The notes: generated by a model from the sequence alone, not told the origin. Positions 46,004-55,474 are shown, counted from the stretch's first letter. The stretch: DNA of 64,000 bases from Mucilaginibacter auburnensis (GCF_002797815.1 NZ_PGFJ01000001.1:1054001-1118000), one strand, 5' to 3'. Numbers and translations: made by a program.

Positions 46004-47257
46004 TTAACCTTCATATTTTTTAAATATCACAGATGCATTGTGACCACCAAAGCCAAAGCCGTTGCTCTGAACTATCTTCACATCACGCTTTTGGGCCTGA
46101 TTAAAAGTAAAGTTTATTTTAGGATCAAATGATGGGTCATCTGTAAAGTGGTTGATAGTTGGCGGTATCATGCCATGGTTTAGCGCTAAAATAGAAGCTA
46201 TGGCTTCAACCGCACCGGCAGCACCCAAAAGGTGACCTGTCATTGATTTGGTTGAGCTGATGTTTATACGGTAAATATCTTCACCGAAAACATCAGTAAT
46301 AGCTTTTATTTCCTGCGGGTCGCCAATTGGAGTTGACGTTCCGTGCACGTTTACGTAATCAATATCTGCAGGTGTTAATCCGGCATCGTTTAAAGCGGCC
46401 TTCATAACCAATGCAGCACCGGCGCCTTCCGGATGCGGAGCTGTCATGTGGTACGCGTCGGCACTCATGCCACCACCAACCATTTCGGCATAAATTTTCG
46501 CACCGCGGGCTTTTGCATGCTCCAGTTCTTCCAGAATAATGGTACCTGCACCTTCGCCGGCAACAAAGCCGTCGCGGTCAAGGTCAAACGGACGAGAAGC
46601 CGTAGCCGGATCATCGTTACGTACAGACAGGGCATGCATAGCATTAAAACCACCTATACCTGCCTCGTTTATAATAGCCTCAGACCCGCCGGTAATAAAC
46701 ATATTGGCGCGGCCAAGGCGAATGTAATTGAATGAATCAATTAACGAGTTGTTTGAAGAAGCGCAAGCCGATACTGTTGTGAAGTTTGGCCCACGTAATC
46801 CGTATTTAATAGAGATATGGCCGGGAGCAATATCCGCTATCATTTTAGGGATAAAGAAAGGATTAAACCTTGGTGTTCCATCACCTTTTGCAAAGGCAAC
46901 AACCTCATCTAAAAAGGTTTTTAAACCACCAATACCCGATCCCCAAATAACACCAATACGGTTGGTATCTAATTTTTCAAAGTCTACTCCGGCATCTTTA
47001 ACAGCTTCTTCTGTTGAGTAAAGCGCGTACTGTACAAACGGATCAAGCTTGCGAGCATCTTTTCTGCCTAAAAAACCATCGGCATCAAAGTTTTTTACCT
47101 CACATGCAAACTTGGTTTTGAACTTTTCGGTATCAAAACTTTTGATCATAGCAGCGCCACTCACTCCATTGATCAAAGCGTTCCAATAATCTGGAACACT
47201 ATTGCCAATTGGAGTGAGTGCCCCAAGCCCGGTTACAACTACTCTTTTAAACCCCAT
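46004..47257 (-). CDS. fabF: Beta-ketoacyl-ACP synthase II
   Basis: Condensing enzyme elongating acyl-ACP with malonyl-ACP in fatty acid synthesis. 417 residues. Nucleophile Cys165 in VSACASSNNS, then His in VHGTSTPIGD (around 305) and His in GHLLGAAGAVE (around 342), plus conserved Lys in STKSMTGH. Thiolase fold throughout. The usual ACATG sequence after the cysteine is CASSN here, a known variant in Bacteroidota. It lies 25 bp downstream of acpP. Confidence 0.97.
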   Translation of the reverse strand: MGFKRVVVTGLGALTPIGNSVPDYWNALINGVSGAAMIKSFDTEKFKTKFACEVKNFDADGFLGRKDARKLDPFVQYALYSTEEAVKDAGVDFEKLDTNRIGVIWGSGIGGLKTFLDEVVAFAKGDGTPRFNPFFIPKMIADIAPGHISIKYGLRGPNFTTVSACASSNNSLIDSFNYIRLGRANMFITGGSEAIINEAGIGGFNAMHALSVRNDDPATASRPFDLDRDGFVAGEGAGTIILEELEHAKARGAKIYAEMVGGGMSADAYHMTAPHPEGAGAALVMKAALNDAGLTPADIDYVNVHGTSTPIGDPQEIKAITDVFGEDIYRINISSTKSMTGHLLGAAGAVEAIASILALNHGMIPPTINHFTDDPSFDPKINFTFNQAQKRDVKIVQSNGFGFGGHNASVIFKKYEG

Positions 47258-47282
47258 TTAATTTGATTAAAATAAGGAGAGC

Positions 47283-47519
47283 TTATTTAACGTTTTTTTC
47301 AAGGTAAGCAATGGCCTGACCTACAGTACCAATAGTTTCTGCCTGATCATCAGGAATAGCCACATTAAATTCTTTTTCAAACTCCATGATGAGTTCAACG
47401 GTGTCTAAAGAGTCAGCACCAAGATCATTGGTGAAGCTAGCCTCAGGTGTTACTTCACTTTCGTCAACACCCAATTTTTCAACGATAATAGCCTTTACTC
47501 TTGAAGCGATATCAGACAT
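47283..47519 (-). CDS. acpP: Acyl carrier protein
   Basis: Small acidic carrier of acyl chains, 78 residues. The phosphopantetheine attachment Ser37 is in [16 protein letters not shown]. First gene of acpP-fabF-rnc. The upstream 150 bp is shared with the divergent IPExxxVDY gene; a TTTCTTTG sequence near 47560 may be its -7 box. Confidence 0.98.
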   Translation of the reverse strand: MSDIASRVKAIIVEKLGVDESEVTPEASFTNDLGADSLDTVELIMEFEKEFNVAIPDDQAETIGTVGQAIAYLEKNVK

Positions 47520-47642
47520 AGTTTTTTAGTTTAATGATTAAATAAAATTCTGTGCAAAGAAAAATAAATTCTGTTAAATATCAAATCTAAAACTTTTTAG
47601 TTTCTGTTTAATCAAATTTAGCCTCAGCCTTGCGCTTTTAAT

Positions 47643-47650
47643 TATCTTTG
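47643..47650 (+). promoter_or_regulatory. -7 promoter box of the IPExxxVDY gene
   Basis: TATCTTTG matches TAnnTTTG exactly, 20 nt before the TTG start at 47671. Confidence 0.55.
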
Positions 47651-47670
47651 CAGGGCTAAAGATAGTATAA

Positions 47671-48093
47671 TTGAACAGGAAATTTTTAAAGTTCGAGTTA
47701 GATCTGGATTTTGTTTTGATAGCCGTAACTGCCTCATTAAAAGACTACCGAGCGTGCTATCTCATCAATAAACACCTGAATTTTAATTTTGTTCGGGTTG
47801 ATGACCTCGTTGTTGATAATTTAAATGGCGGCAATACACGTGCGTATTTTTCGTTATTTACCTGTTGTTGGGAAGCAAGTGAGACCGACTTTTATTTTAT
47901 AGCTAACAGAGGTAACGAGGGTTACCTCGTACCCGAGATGCGCAAGGTTGATTTTTTTGTGTTGATCAAAAATTATATTGATGACGCTGATCTTGACAAC
48001 ATGATTTCGGCGCTAAATAAAATACCCGAAATTGTTACCGCATTAAAGATCGACCCAAAAAAGATAAAATCACGTGAAAATCTTCTATTTTAG
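47671..48093 (+). CDS. IPExxxVDY family protein
   Basis: A 140-residue cytoplasmic protein found only in Bacteroidota and named for its conserved motif, here LVPEMRKVDFFVLIK (around 90-104). The N-terminus MNRKFLKFELDLDFVLIAVT (1-20) is read from a TTG start at 47671; no other start gives the conserved beginning. Function is unknown. It is usually placed before pyruvate kinase, as here (50-bp gap), which may reflect co-transcription. Confidence 0.88.
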   Translation: MNRKFLKFELDLDFVLIAVTASLKDYRACYLINKHLNFNFVRVDDLVVDNLNGGNTRAYFSLFTCCWEASETDFYFIANRGNEGYLVPEMRKVDFFVLIKNYIDDADLDNMISALNKIPEIVTALKIDPKKIKSRENLLF

Positions 48094-48143
48094 CGCAAAT
48101 TTATATCGTGTTACAATTACACAAACCAGGATACTGATAAATC

Positions 48144-49577
48144 ATGAAATTACCGTATAACCGCACCAAGATAGTTGCCACCATGGGGCCGGCATCTTCC
48201 CCTAAAGATGTTTTGTTGTCTATGATCAAAGCCGGCGTAAATGTTTGCCGTCTTAACTTCTCGCATGGAAAAATATCCGACCACAAAAAGGTGATTGATA
48301 CCATTAGAGAGATAAATGATGAATATAAAACCAATGTTGCCATACTGGCCGATTTGCAAGGCCCTAAAATTCGCATCGGTCTTGTAAAAGATGGCGGTAT
48401 AAACCTTATTAATGGTACACACATTAATATAACTACCAAAGAGTGCATTGGAGACGATAACCAGATCTATATTACTTACCCGGAGTTTCCTCAGGACGTA
48501 CAGGCAAACGAAATAATTTTGCTTGACGATGGTAAGTTACAAATGCGCGTTTTAGAAACTAATAAAGTTGATACCGTTGTTTGCGAGGTTGTGCATGGCG
48601 GTATACTTACCTCGCGCAAGGGCGTTAACCTGCCTAATACAAAAGTTTCTATCCCGAGCTTAACCGAAGATGACCTGGAACACCTGCACTTTGTATTGGA
48701 TTGTGATGTTGACTGGATAGGTCTTTCGTTCGTACGTAATGCGCAGGATATAGTTGAACTGAAAAAGATCATAGCTGAAAGAGGTAAAGCTGCCGGCGTT
48801 ATTGCCAAGGTTGAGAAACCGGAAGCCATTGATAATATCGATGCTATAATTGAGGTTACAGATGGAGTAATGGTTGCGCGTGGCGACCTTGGTGTTGAGA
48901 TGCCTTTGGAAGAAGTGCCTCTGTTACAAAAAATGATAGCCCGTAAATGCCGTGCCGCATCAAAACCGGTTATAGTTGCTACGCAAATGTTAGAATCAAT
49001 GATCACTACGCCACGCCCAACCCGTGCTGAGGTGAATGACGTAGCTAACTCTGTGCTTGATGGTGCAGATGCGGTGATGCTGAGCGGGGAAACATCAGTT
49101 GGTGAGTTTCCGTTGATCGTTATCGAAACCATGTCAAAGATCATCCGTAACGTTGAAGAGACCGGTTATCCGTTTAACACAGGTAAAGCTGACGTTGATA
49201 AAGCTGACGCAACTTACCTGGCCGATGCTATTTGCGGCTCAGCAGTTTACTTAGCAGAGCACACCAATGCTAAAGGTATTGTGGCCATGACCTCATCGGG
49301 TTTTACTGCTTATGAGATTGCCAGCTACCGCCCTGAAGCACCAACATTTACTTTTACCGCTAACAAAAACTTGTTAACCGCACTGAGTTTAGTGTGGGGG
49401 GTACGCACTTTCTATTATGATAAAGTTGAAAGCACTGATCAAACTATTAAAGATTGTAACGATCTGTTAATTGCTGAGAAGTTATTGGAAAGTGGTGATG
49501 TTATTGTTAATACAGTATCTGCGCCAATATCTCGCCAAGGCCGTACCAATACGGTTAAGGTGTCGGTTATTGACTAA
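48144..49577 (+). CDS. pyk: Pyruvate kinase
   Basis: Glycolytic enzyme making pyruvate and ATP from phosphoenolpyruvate and ADP. 477 residues: barrel (about 1-70 and 170-345), B domain (about 71-168) and C domain (about 355-477). ATMGPASS (12-19), NVCRLNFSHG (32-41), active-site IAKVEKPEAIDNID (around 217-230) with the catalytic Lys, and MVARGDLGVEMP (around 240-251). Start ATG at 48144. A bidirectional terminator follows. Confidence 0.98.
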   Translation: MKLPYNRTKIVATMGPASSPKDVLLSMIKAGVNVCRLNFSHGKISDHKKVIDTIREINDEYKTNVAILADLQGPKIRIGLVKDGGINLINGTHINITTKECIGDDNQIYITYPEFPQDVQANEIILLDDGKLQMRVLETNKVDTVVCEVVHGGILTSRKGVNLPNTKVSIPSLTEDDLEHLHFVLDCDVDWIGLSFVRNAQDIVELKKIIAERGKAAGVIAKVEKPEAIDNIDAIIEVTDGVMVARGDLGVEMPLEEVPLLQKMIARKCRAASKPVIVATQMLESMITTPRPTRAEVNDVANSVLDGADAVMLSGETSVGEFPLIVIETMSKIIRNVEETGYPFNTGKADVDKADATYLADAICGSAVYLAEHTNAKGIVAMTSSGFTAYEIASYRPEAPTFTFTANKNLLTALSLVWGVRTFYYDKVESTDQTIKDCNDLLIAEKLLESGDVIVNTVSAPISRQGRTNTVKVSVID

Positions 49578-49593
49578 TAACTTATACCATAAT

Positions 49594-49632
49594 AAAAAAG
49601 AGCCTGGCGAATTCGTCAGGCTCTTTTGCTTT
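49594..49632. terminator. Bidirectional terminator after pyk
   Basis: Stem GAGCCTG with CAGGCTC around GCGAATTCGT, itself largely self-complementary. The tail is TTTTGCTTT on the plus strand and TTTTTTATT on the minus strand, so it can stop transcription from both sides. Confidence 0.9.
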
Positions 49633-49650
49633 GCGGTAAATTATCCGCAG

Positions 49651-49803
49651 TTAAAAAATCTGAGCTGAACATACTTTATTTAAAAGCTTATCAGTTTTTG
49701 TAAAGCAATAGTCCCAGCACACTCTAATCATTCCCATATCAATTACCTCCGTTTTGTTTGATGCATTTATTATTGGTTGGTTTAAAGCCAACATGAATTT
49801 CAT
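49651..49803 (-). CDS. Possible short cysteine-containing peptide with a strong Shine-Dalgarno site
   Basis: From the ATG at 49737 the peptide is 28 residues, beginning MGMIRVCWDYCFTKTDKL, with three Cys and two Trp/Tyr positions; an upstream in-frame ATG at 49803 would give 50 residues. GGAGGT stands 7 nt before the inner ATG, unusual in this phylum. The bidirectional terminator has six Ts on the minus side 19 nt after the stop, fitting a minus-strand transcript that nothing else here explains. No known family is recognised. It may be chance. Confidence 0.3.
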   Translation of the reverse strand: MKFMLALNQPIINASNKTEVIDMGMIRVCWDYCFTKTDKLLNKVCSAQIF

Positions 49804-49991
49804 TGTGTAATAAACAAATAACGTTCCAACAAAAAACCTCTGTCGTCTTGAAAATTTTGATTTTCGAACAAAATTCGATTTGAACGAATTTTAGGCTTAA
49901 GTATTACCCTCAGTTGTAAATAATAAATTAAAAATTTTAATATTTTACAGTTGTGTGACTATATTGCAGCTATTAATAACCTCCTAAAATA

Positions 49992-51284
49992 ATGAGAAGA
50001 ATAGTGTGGCGGCTAACATTGTTGGTTGGCGTTTTATTTACTGTAACTGGGAATGCTTTTGCACAGGAGAAACAGGATCCACCTGAGGTACTGGAAAAAC
50101 AAACTGATGGAAAAGAAGTAATAGGTAGTTTGTTTGGCAAGAAAAAAGACAGTAGCGATACCACAAAAAAAAAACCTTCACTTGTATCAACGTTACCGTC
50201 TGCCGGCTTTAACCCAAGTGTTGGCTTTTCTGTAGGTGTAACGTCAACAGCCGGTTTGGTTTTTGGCGATCCGAAAATTACCACTATGTCTGTTCTGAAT
50301 GCTAACGCATACATTTCAACCAAGGGCCTTATTCAGTTTGAAACAAAGAATAATATTTTTACTAATGATGACCTGTACAACATTCAAGGCAATGTGCAGA
50401 TTGGTAAAACCGTTGCCTTAGATTATGGTGTAGGTACAGGCAGTCGCGCACATGGCGAACAAGGTTTTACTTTTGACGGTTTGCCTTTACGAAGCAACAG
50501 TGAGGTAATGCCTTTAAATTATTCCTATATAAAAATTTCGCAAAGGGTGTATCGTCGCATTGCTAAAAATTTGTTGTTTGGTGCCGGGGTGATTTTTAAT
50601 ATCTACAATGATATTGATGACGAAAAAAAGAAAGGACCTAAACCTGATGCTCACAATCATAGATATAGTATCAATCATGGCTTTCCAACATCAGAATATA
50701 CCAACAATGGCCTTTTACTCAATTTAGAGTATAATTCAAGAGATCATATTAATCGCCCTTATGAGGGGATGTTTATTGACCTTATATTACGCACCAATGC
50801 AACCTGGATGGGTAGTAACAAGCCCGCCACTCAATTGCGTGCAGAACTGCGCAAATACTGGGGCCTGTCAAAAGTAAACCGAGAGCATATTTTGGCTTAC
50901 TGGTTTTGGAGCAGTTTTCTGCTCAAGGGCGATCTGCCTTATCTGGAATTACCCGGTACCGGCAGTGATCAAACCAGCCGCTTGGGCAGGGGCTACACAA
51001 TAGGCCGTTTTAAGGGGCAATCGTTTATGTATAGTGAACTGGAATACCGCTTCCCTATTACTACCAACAAACTTTTTAGTGGGGTAGTTTTTGCAAACGC
51101 TCAAACCGGAAGTGCACAAAGACGTATCAGCGATATTAACCTCGGCGAGTTTGTAGAGCCTGGAGGTGGTGTAGGTCTGCGTATATTGTTCAATAAGTAT
51201 ACCCGTTCAAACTTGTGTATAGACTATGGGATAGGTACTTACGGAGCAAAAGGTATATTTGTAGGCTTGAATGAAGTGTTTTAA
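49992..51284 (+). CDS. Short BamA/TamA (Omp85) family outer-membrane protein
   Basis: A 430-residue exported protein with signal peptide (1-24, ending AFAQE), a charged linker (25-70) and a C-terminal 16-strand-type barrel (about 75-430). Omp85 barrel features: RPYEGMFIDL (around 254-263), GRFKGQSFMYSELEYRF (around 339-355) and the terminal GIFVGLNEVF. There are no POTRA domains before the barrel, so it is a POTRA-less Omp85 relative, common in Bacteroidota and of unknown role. Start ATG at 49992. Converges with a HAD gene 8 bp away. Confidence 0.85.
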   Translation: MRRIVWRLTLLVGVLFTVTGNAFAQEKQDPPEVLEKQTDGKEVIGSLFGKKKDSSDTTKKKPSLVSTLPSAGFNPSVGFSVGVTSTAGLVFGDPKITTMSVLNANAYISTKGLIQFETKNNIFTNDDLYNIQGNVQIGKTVALDYGVGTGSRAHGEQGFTFDGLPLRSNSEVMPLNYSYIKISQRVYRRIAKNLLFGAGVIFNIYNDIDDEKKKGPKPDAHNHRYSINHGFPTSEYTNNGLLLNLEYNSRDHINRPYEGMFIDLILRTNATWMGSNKPATQLRAELRKYWGLSKVNREHILAYWFWSSFLLKGDLPYLELPGTGSDQTSRLGRGYTIGRFKGQSFMYSELEYRFPITTNKLFSGVVFANAQTGSAQRRISDINLGEFVEPGGGVGLRILFNKYTRSNLCIDYGIGTYGAKGIFVGLNEVF

Positions 51285-51291
51285 GTTGTAT

Positions 51292-51990
51292 CTACAGCAA
51301 TACAGTTAGCTCTTTCAAATGATTGATCTGCACAGGTACATCATTAGGTTTTTCAGCATTGAACGGATTAAAGTAGATAGCATCCATACCGAAATTAAGC
51401 GCACCATAAACATCAGCTTCCAAACTATCGCCTATCATGATGCTTTCGTGCTTTTGCGCGCAGGCAAGGTCAAGTGCGTGTTGAAAAATGGCTTGATCTG
51501 GTTTGTTTACGCCAATTAATTCTGATACTACAATGTGCTGAAAGTATCGGCCAATGCCGGTATTACTTATCTTAATATCTTGCGACTCTTTAAATCCATT
51601 CGAGATGAGATGCAGCGTGTATTTGTTTTGCAGGTAGGCCAGTGTTTCGTGAGCGTGAGGAAATAAGTTGGTTTTGGTTGGACAAAGCTGTACATACGCA
51701 TCCTCAAACCCAATGGGAATAACATCAGGATGTAAGCCCAGATCTAAAAAAGTTTGGTTAAAGCGAGCCTGGCGCAATTGTTCTTTAGTGATTACTCCAA
51801 GGTGATAATCTCGCCAAAGTCGGTGATTATTTACTGTATAGGTTTCAATAAAAACATCTGCGGAAGATAGACCGAGATCGGCAAGTTTATGCAAAACGAA
51901 AAGTTCATGCAACGTCTCTTCGGCATTCTTGTCAAAATCCCAAATAGTGTGGTCAAGGTCAAAGTAGATGTGCTTGTATTGCTTACCCAT
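51292..51990 (-). CDS. YjjG-family HAD nucleotidase
   Basis: HAD-superfamily hydrolase of 232 residues. Motif I YFDLDHTIWDF (nucleophile Asp11, Asp13), motif II serine in LISNGFKES (around 120), motif III Lys in VNKPDQAIF (around 165-173) and motif IV MIGDSLEADVYGA (around 188-200). The sequence after motif I is as in YjjG, which dephosphorylates non-canonical pyrimidine nucleotides. The ATG at 51990 was preferred; a start seven codons earlier (52011) lies further inside miaE. It overlaps miaE by 8 bp, so it is co-transcribed. Confidence 0.9.
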   Translation of the reverse strand: MGKQYKHIYFDLDHTIWDFDKNAEETLHELFVLHKLADLGLSSADVFIETYTVNNHRLWRDYHLGVITKEQLRQARFNQTFLDLGLHPDVIPIGFEDAYVQLCPTKTNLFPHAHETLAYLQNKYTLHLISNGFKESQDIKISNTGIGRYFQHIVVSELIGVNKPDQAIFQHALDLACAQKHESIMIGDSLEADVYGALNFGMDAIYFNPFNAEKPNDVPVQINHLKELTVLL

Positions 51991-52582
51991 GAATGGTTTC
52001 GTGCTTCCCATAGTTTTGTATCACCTGCGCTTCGTAAGCTAAAAATTCATTCCAACGCTTATCAACATCTATCTTATCTGCATATTTACGCGCAAGACTT
52101 ATAAACATGGTGTAGTGCGTAGCCTCGCTAATCATGAGTTCATAATAGAATTCTGATAGCTGCTTGTCGTTAATGTTTTCATACAATACCTTGAACCGCT
52201 CGCAGCTCCGGGCTTCTATCATAGCGGAAAACAGCAGACGGTCAATTAACTGGGCTTCTCGGCCACCGCCAATTATAATAAATTTGCGTAGTTCGTTAAC
52301 GTAATTATCCTTGCGTTCTTTACCTAAAGTAAAGCCTCTGCTAATGATAATTTGATGTACCCTTTTAAAATGATCCATTTCTTCGCGCACCAGATCAGCC
52401 ATTTGCTGTACCAGGTCGCCCAGGTTCGGGTTTTGTACAATAAGTGTTATGGCATTGCTGGCAGCTTTTTGCTCGCAAAAAGCATGGTCGGTAAGTAGTT
52501 CCTCAATGTTACTTTCCACCACATTCTTTACCCACACCGGATCGGTAGGTAAGTGTAGTTTTAGAATAGTTTTCTCGCTCAC
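51983..52582 (-). CDS. miaE: tRNA-(ms2io6A)-hydroxylase MiaE
   Basis: Non-haem di-iron oxygenase that hydroxylates the isopentenyl side chain of modified A37 in tRNA. 199 residues, ferritin-like four-helix bundle. Iron-ligand pattern: EQKAASNA (around 37-44), REEMDHFKRVHQ (around 68-79), EARSCERFKVL (around 124-134) and SEATHYTMF (around 151-159). Start is GTG at 52582, 4 nt after a perfect TATCTTTG box, so possibly leaderless. First in a two-gene operon with the HAD nucleotidase. Confidence 0.94.
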   Translation of the reverse strand: MSEKTILKLHLPTDPVWVKNVVESNIEELLTDHAFCEQKAASNAITLIVQNPNLGDLVQQMADLVREEMDHFKRVHQIIISRGFTLGKERKDNYVNELRKFIIIGGGREAQLIDRLLFSAMIEARSCERFKVLYENINDKQLSEFYYELMISEATHYTMFISLARKYADKIDVDKRWNEFLAYEAQVIQNYGKHETIHG

Positions 52583-52586
52583 GAGG

Positions 52587-52594
52587 CAAAGATA
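52587..52594 (-). promoter_or_regulatory. -7 promoter box of miaE
   Basis: TATCTTTG on the minus strand matches TAnnTTTG and ends 4 nt before the GTG start. Confidence 0.6.
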
Positions 52595-52646
52595 ATGCTA
52601 AAAAATGCTCAAGGCAACTAATCACTAATCTTCAATTAACCAGTCA

Positions 52647-54575
52647 CTAACTGGCAATTGTATGCGCTTTTATTATAGTAGAAAGCGTTTTAACACTAAT
52701 TACTATGCTCGCTGCATCGTAACCGCATTCGGCCCAAAGTTCGGGTTGTTCACCGTGCTCAATAAATTTATCGGGGATGCCTAAACGCACTACCTGTGCT
52801 TTGTAATTGTTATCGGCCATAAATTCTAATACCGCCGAACCCATACCGCCTTCAATACAGCCATCTTCAACAGTAACTACTTTATCGAATTTCTTAAATA
52901 CCTCATGCAACAAAGCTTCGTCAATAGGCTTAGCGAAGCGCATATCATAATGCGCAGGGAAATAGCCTTCTGTATTTAACACATTAATAGCTTTAACTGC
53001 CTCATTACCTATAGCACCAATGGTTAAAATAACCACTTCTTCACCCTCACAAATTATGCGGCCTTTGCCTACCGGGATAGCTTTGAAAGGGCGCTGCCAA
53101 TCTACCATAACACCGTTTCCACGCGGATAGCGTATTACAAACGGTCCCATGTTTTCCTGCTGTGCAGTATACATCAGGTTGCGCAGTTCTTCCTCGTTCA
53201 TTGGTGATGAAACGGCCATGTTAGGTATACAGCGCATAAAAGCCAGGTCATAAGCACCATGATGGGTAGCGCCATCAGCACCGGCAATGCCTGCCCTGTC
53301 TAAGCAAAATACCACGTTAAGGTTTTGTATTGCTACGTCATGCACCACCTGGTCGTACGCGCGCTGCATAAAACTGGAGTAAATATTACAGAATGGTACC
53401 AAGCCCTGTGTTGCCAATCCGGCTGAGAATGTTACAGCATGCTGTTCCGCAATACCTACGTCAAACGCGCGATCAGGCATAGCTTTCATCATCAGGTTTA
53501 ATGAGCAACCTGATGGCATTGCCGGCGTTATACCCATTATTTTAGGGTTTTGCTCAGCCAGTTCAATTATACTATGACCAAAAACATCCTGATATTTTGG
53601 AGGCTGTGGTTTATCATATTTAGCTTTTTTGATCTCGCCTGTTATCTTGTCGAACAAGCCGGGAGCGTGCCACTTGGTTTGATCCTTTTCAGCGAGTGCG
53701 TAGCCTTTTCCTTTTACGGTGATGCAATGTAATAACTTAGGTCCCGGTATCTCGCTCAGATCGCGTAATACTTTAGCCAGGTTTTTAACATCGTGCCCAT
53801 CAACCGGACCGAAATATCTGAATTTTAGCGCCTCAAAAAAGTTGCTGCGTTTTAACAAAGTGCCTTTTATGCTTTTTTCAATTTTAAGCGCTAAGTTATA
53901 CGCATCAGGGCCTATTGATGATATTTTAGCCAACACACCCGCAATGTCATCTCTAAAACGGTTGTAAGGTTTAGAGGTGGTAATGCTGGTTAAATATTCT
54001 TTCAATGCGCCTACATTTGGATCTATCGACATGTTGTTGTCGTTTAAAATTACCAATATGTTGGCATTCGCAATACCTGCATGGTTAAGTGCCTCAAAAG
54101 CCATACCGGCCGTCATCGAGCCATCACCAATTACGGCGACATGCTGGCGGTCGTTCTCTCCCTTATACTTAGATGCAACGGCCATGCCTAAGGCAGCAGA
54201 AATTGAAGTTGATGAGTGGCCGACGCCAAAAGTATCATATTCGCTTTCTGACCGTTTGGGAAAACCGCTCAAGCCGCCATATACACGATTGGTATGAAAA
54301 TCATCCCGGCGGCCGGTTAATATTTTGTGACCATAAGCCTGGTGACCTACATCCCATACCAACTGATCATATGGTGTATTAAGAATATAGTGTAGTGCAA
54401 CCGTCAGTTCCACAACGCCCAAACTTGCGGCAAAGTGTCCGCCATTAACCGAAACTTCATCAATAATATACTGTCGCAGCTCCTGGCAAACCTGCTCTAA
54501 TTGGTCTTCAGAAAGTTGTTTTAGATCAGAAGGCGAGTTGATACGCTTCAGTAGTTCACCAGCGGGTACCTGCAT
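52647..54575 (-). CDS. dxs: 1-deoxy-D-xylulose-5-phosphate synthase
   Basis: Thiamine-diphosphate enzyme joining pyruvate and glyceraldehyde 3-phosphate, the first step of the MEP isoprenoid pathway. 642 residues. The cofactor motif [18 protein letters not shown] (around 150-167) to NDNNMSID is intact; substrate region [16 protein letters not shown] (around 372-387) and [15 protein letters not shown] (around 412-426) are present. N-terminal [16 protein letters not shown] carries the key histidine. Transcribed alone from 54575. Confidence 0.98.
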   Translation of the reverse strand: MQVPAGELLKRINSPSDLKQLSEDQLEQVCQELRQYIIDEVSVNGGHFAASLGVVELTVALHYILNTPYDQLVWDVGHQAYGHKILTGRRDDFHTNRVYGGLSGFPKRSESEYDTFGVGHSSTSISAALGMAVASKYKGENDRQHVAVIGDGSMTAGMAFEALNHAGIANANILVILNDNNMSIDPNVGALKEYLTSITTSKPYNRFRDDIAGVLAKISSIGPDAYNLALKIEKSIKGTLLKRSNFFEALKFRYFGPVDGHDVKNLAKVLRDLSEIPGPKLLHCITVKGKGYALAEKDQTKWHAPGLFDKITGEIKKAKYDKPQPPKYQDVFGHSIIELAEQNPKIMGITPAMPSGCSLNLMMKAMPDRAFDVGIAEQHAVTFSAGLATQGLVPFCNIYSSFMQRAYDQVVHDVAIQNLNVVFCLDRAGIAGADGATHHGAYDLAFMRCIPNMAVSSPMNEEELRNLMYTAQQENMGPFVIRYPRGNGVMVDWQRPFKAIPVGKGRIICEGEEVVILTIGAIGNEAVKAINVLNTEGYFPAHYDMRFAKPIDEALLHEVFKKFDKVVTVEDGCIEGGMGSAVLEFMADNNYKAQVVRLGIPDKFIEHGEQPELWAECGYDAASIVISVKTLSTIIKAHTIAS

Positions 54576-54692
54576 TTGTAATTTTATGGATATACTAACT
54601 TACAAATTAAGCTAATAAATACCACAACTTATAATCAAAAAAATAGTTTGCAGCGCTCACCATTATATTTAATGTTGATAATGATAGATTGG

Positions 54693-54700
54693 TATATTTG
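54693..54700 (+). promoter_or_regulatory. -7 promoter box of scpA
   Basis: TATATTTG matches TAnnTTTG exactly and ends 7 nt before the scpA ATG. Confidence 0.6.
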
Positions 54701-54707
54701 AGTAGCC

Positions 54708-55460
54708 ATGACCGAAGAAAACTTCGAAATAAAGCTGCCGCAGTTTGAGGGGCCATTTGATTTGTTGCTGTTCTTTATTGAACGCGATGAACTGGATATA
54801 CATGAGATTTCCATCACCCGCATAGCTAACGATTTCCTGGACTACATTCACCACATGAGTAGCCTCAATATAGAACTGGCCAGTGAGTTTATTTTTGTTG
54901 CAGCCACCCTGATGCGCATTAAAGCCAAGATGTTGCTGCCACGCTACGATACTGGAGAGGGAGGAACGGAGATTGACCAAAAAGAGGAACTGGTTAGGAG
55001 GCTCATTGAATATAAAAAGTTTAAGCAAGTTTGTGAAGAACTGCGGCCCATGGAAGACGAACGCTTTAAACAGGAACGGCGTGGCAACATTAAATTCGAT
55101 ATTGACCAAACCGAAGCGGTAAAAGTGCCAGGTGAAGAACTGGCCGACCTGAGTTTATATAAATTGATGATGGTTTACAGCCGCCTGATGCGGAACTACC
55201 AGAGCCGCGCGCAGGAAGTGAAACACACCGTGGTACAATACCCATATACCATTGAGGCGCAAAAAAAAGCTATTGACAACTTACTGCGCATAAACAGTCG
55301 CCTGGATTTTAAAACCATTGCAGGCAACTCGGATAACAAAGTGCATTTTGTTTACAATTTTTTGGCTGTTTTAGAGATGCTGCAGCAAGAGCTGCTGGAT
55401 ATACAAGTAGGGTTGGGGTATAATAATTTCTGGGTTTCACCCAGGCAGACAGCCGGCTAA
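54708..55460 (+). CDS. scpA: Segregation and condensation protein A
   Basis: Kleisin subunit of the Smc-ScpAB condensin, bridging the SMC heads. 250 residues. The N-terminal helix-turn region LPQFEGPFDLLLFFIERDEL (10-29) is the family signature. The middle is charged coiled coil (80-180), and a C-terminal winged-helix segment contains NFLAVLEMLQQELLDIQVG (around 223-241). ScpB is not adjacent. Start ATG at 54708. Converges with the DUF1569 gene 15 bp away. Confidence 0.95.
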   Translation: MTEENFEIKLPQFEGPFDLLLFFIERDELDIHEISITRIANDFLDYIHHMSSLNIELASEFIFVAATLMRIKAKMLLPRYDTGEGGTEIDQKEELVRRLIEYKKFKQVCEELRPMEDERFKQERRGNIKFDIDQTEAVKVPGEELADLSLYKLMMVYSRLMRNYQSRAQEVKHTVVQYPYTIEAQKKAIDNLLRINSRLDFKTIAGNSDNKVHFVYNFLAVLEMLQQELLDIQVGLGYNNFWVSPRQTAG

Positions 55461-55474
55461 GGTTCGGTTTAAGC

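Larger units (their letters stand above)
49578..49991. other. Intergenic region between pyk and the Omp85-like gene
   Basis: This 414-bp gap holds the bidirectional terminator, a possible short minus-strand gene (49651-49803) and a small palindrome AAAATTCG/CGAATTTT (49870-49892). The right-hand 90 bp is very A+T rich and should hold the promoter of the next plus-strand gene, but I see no perfect TAnnTTTG box. Confidence 0.5.

Noticed and set aside
48491-49144. 217-residue minus-strand frame
   Set aside because: Antisense shadow of pyruvate kinase, rich in Ser, Thr and Ile as expected from a complementary frame.
54669-55109. 146-residue minus-strand frame
   Set aside because: It is antisense to scpA, which has clear family motifs; the frame has no domain and no promoter.
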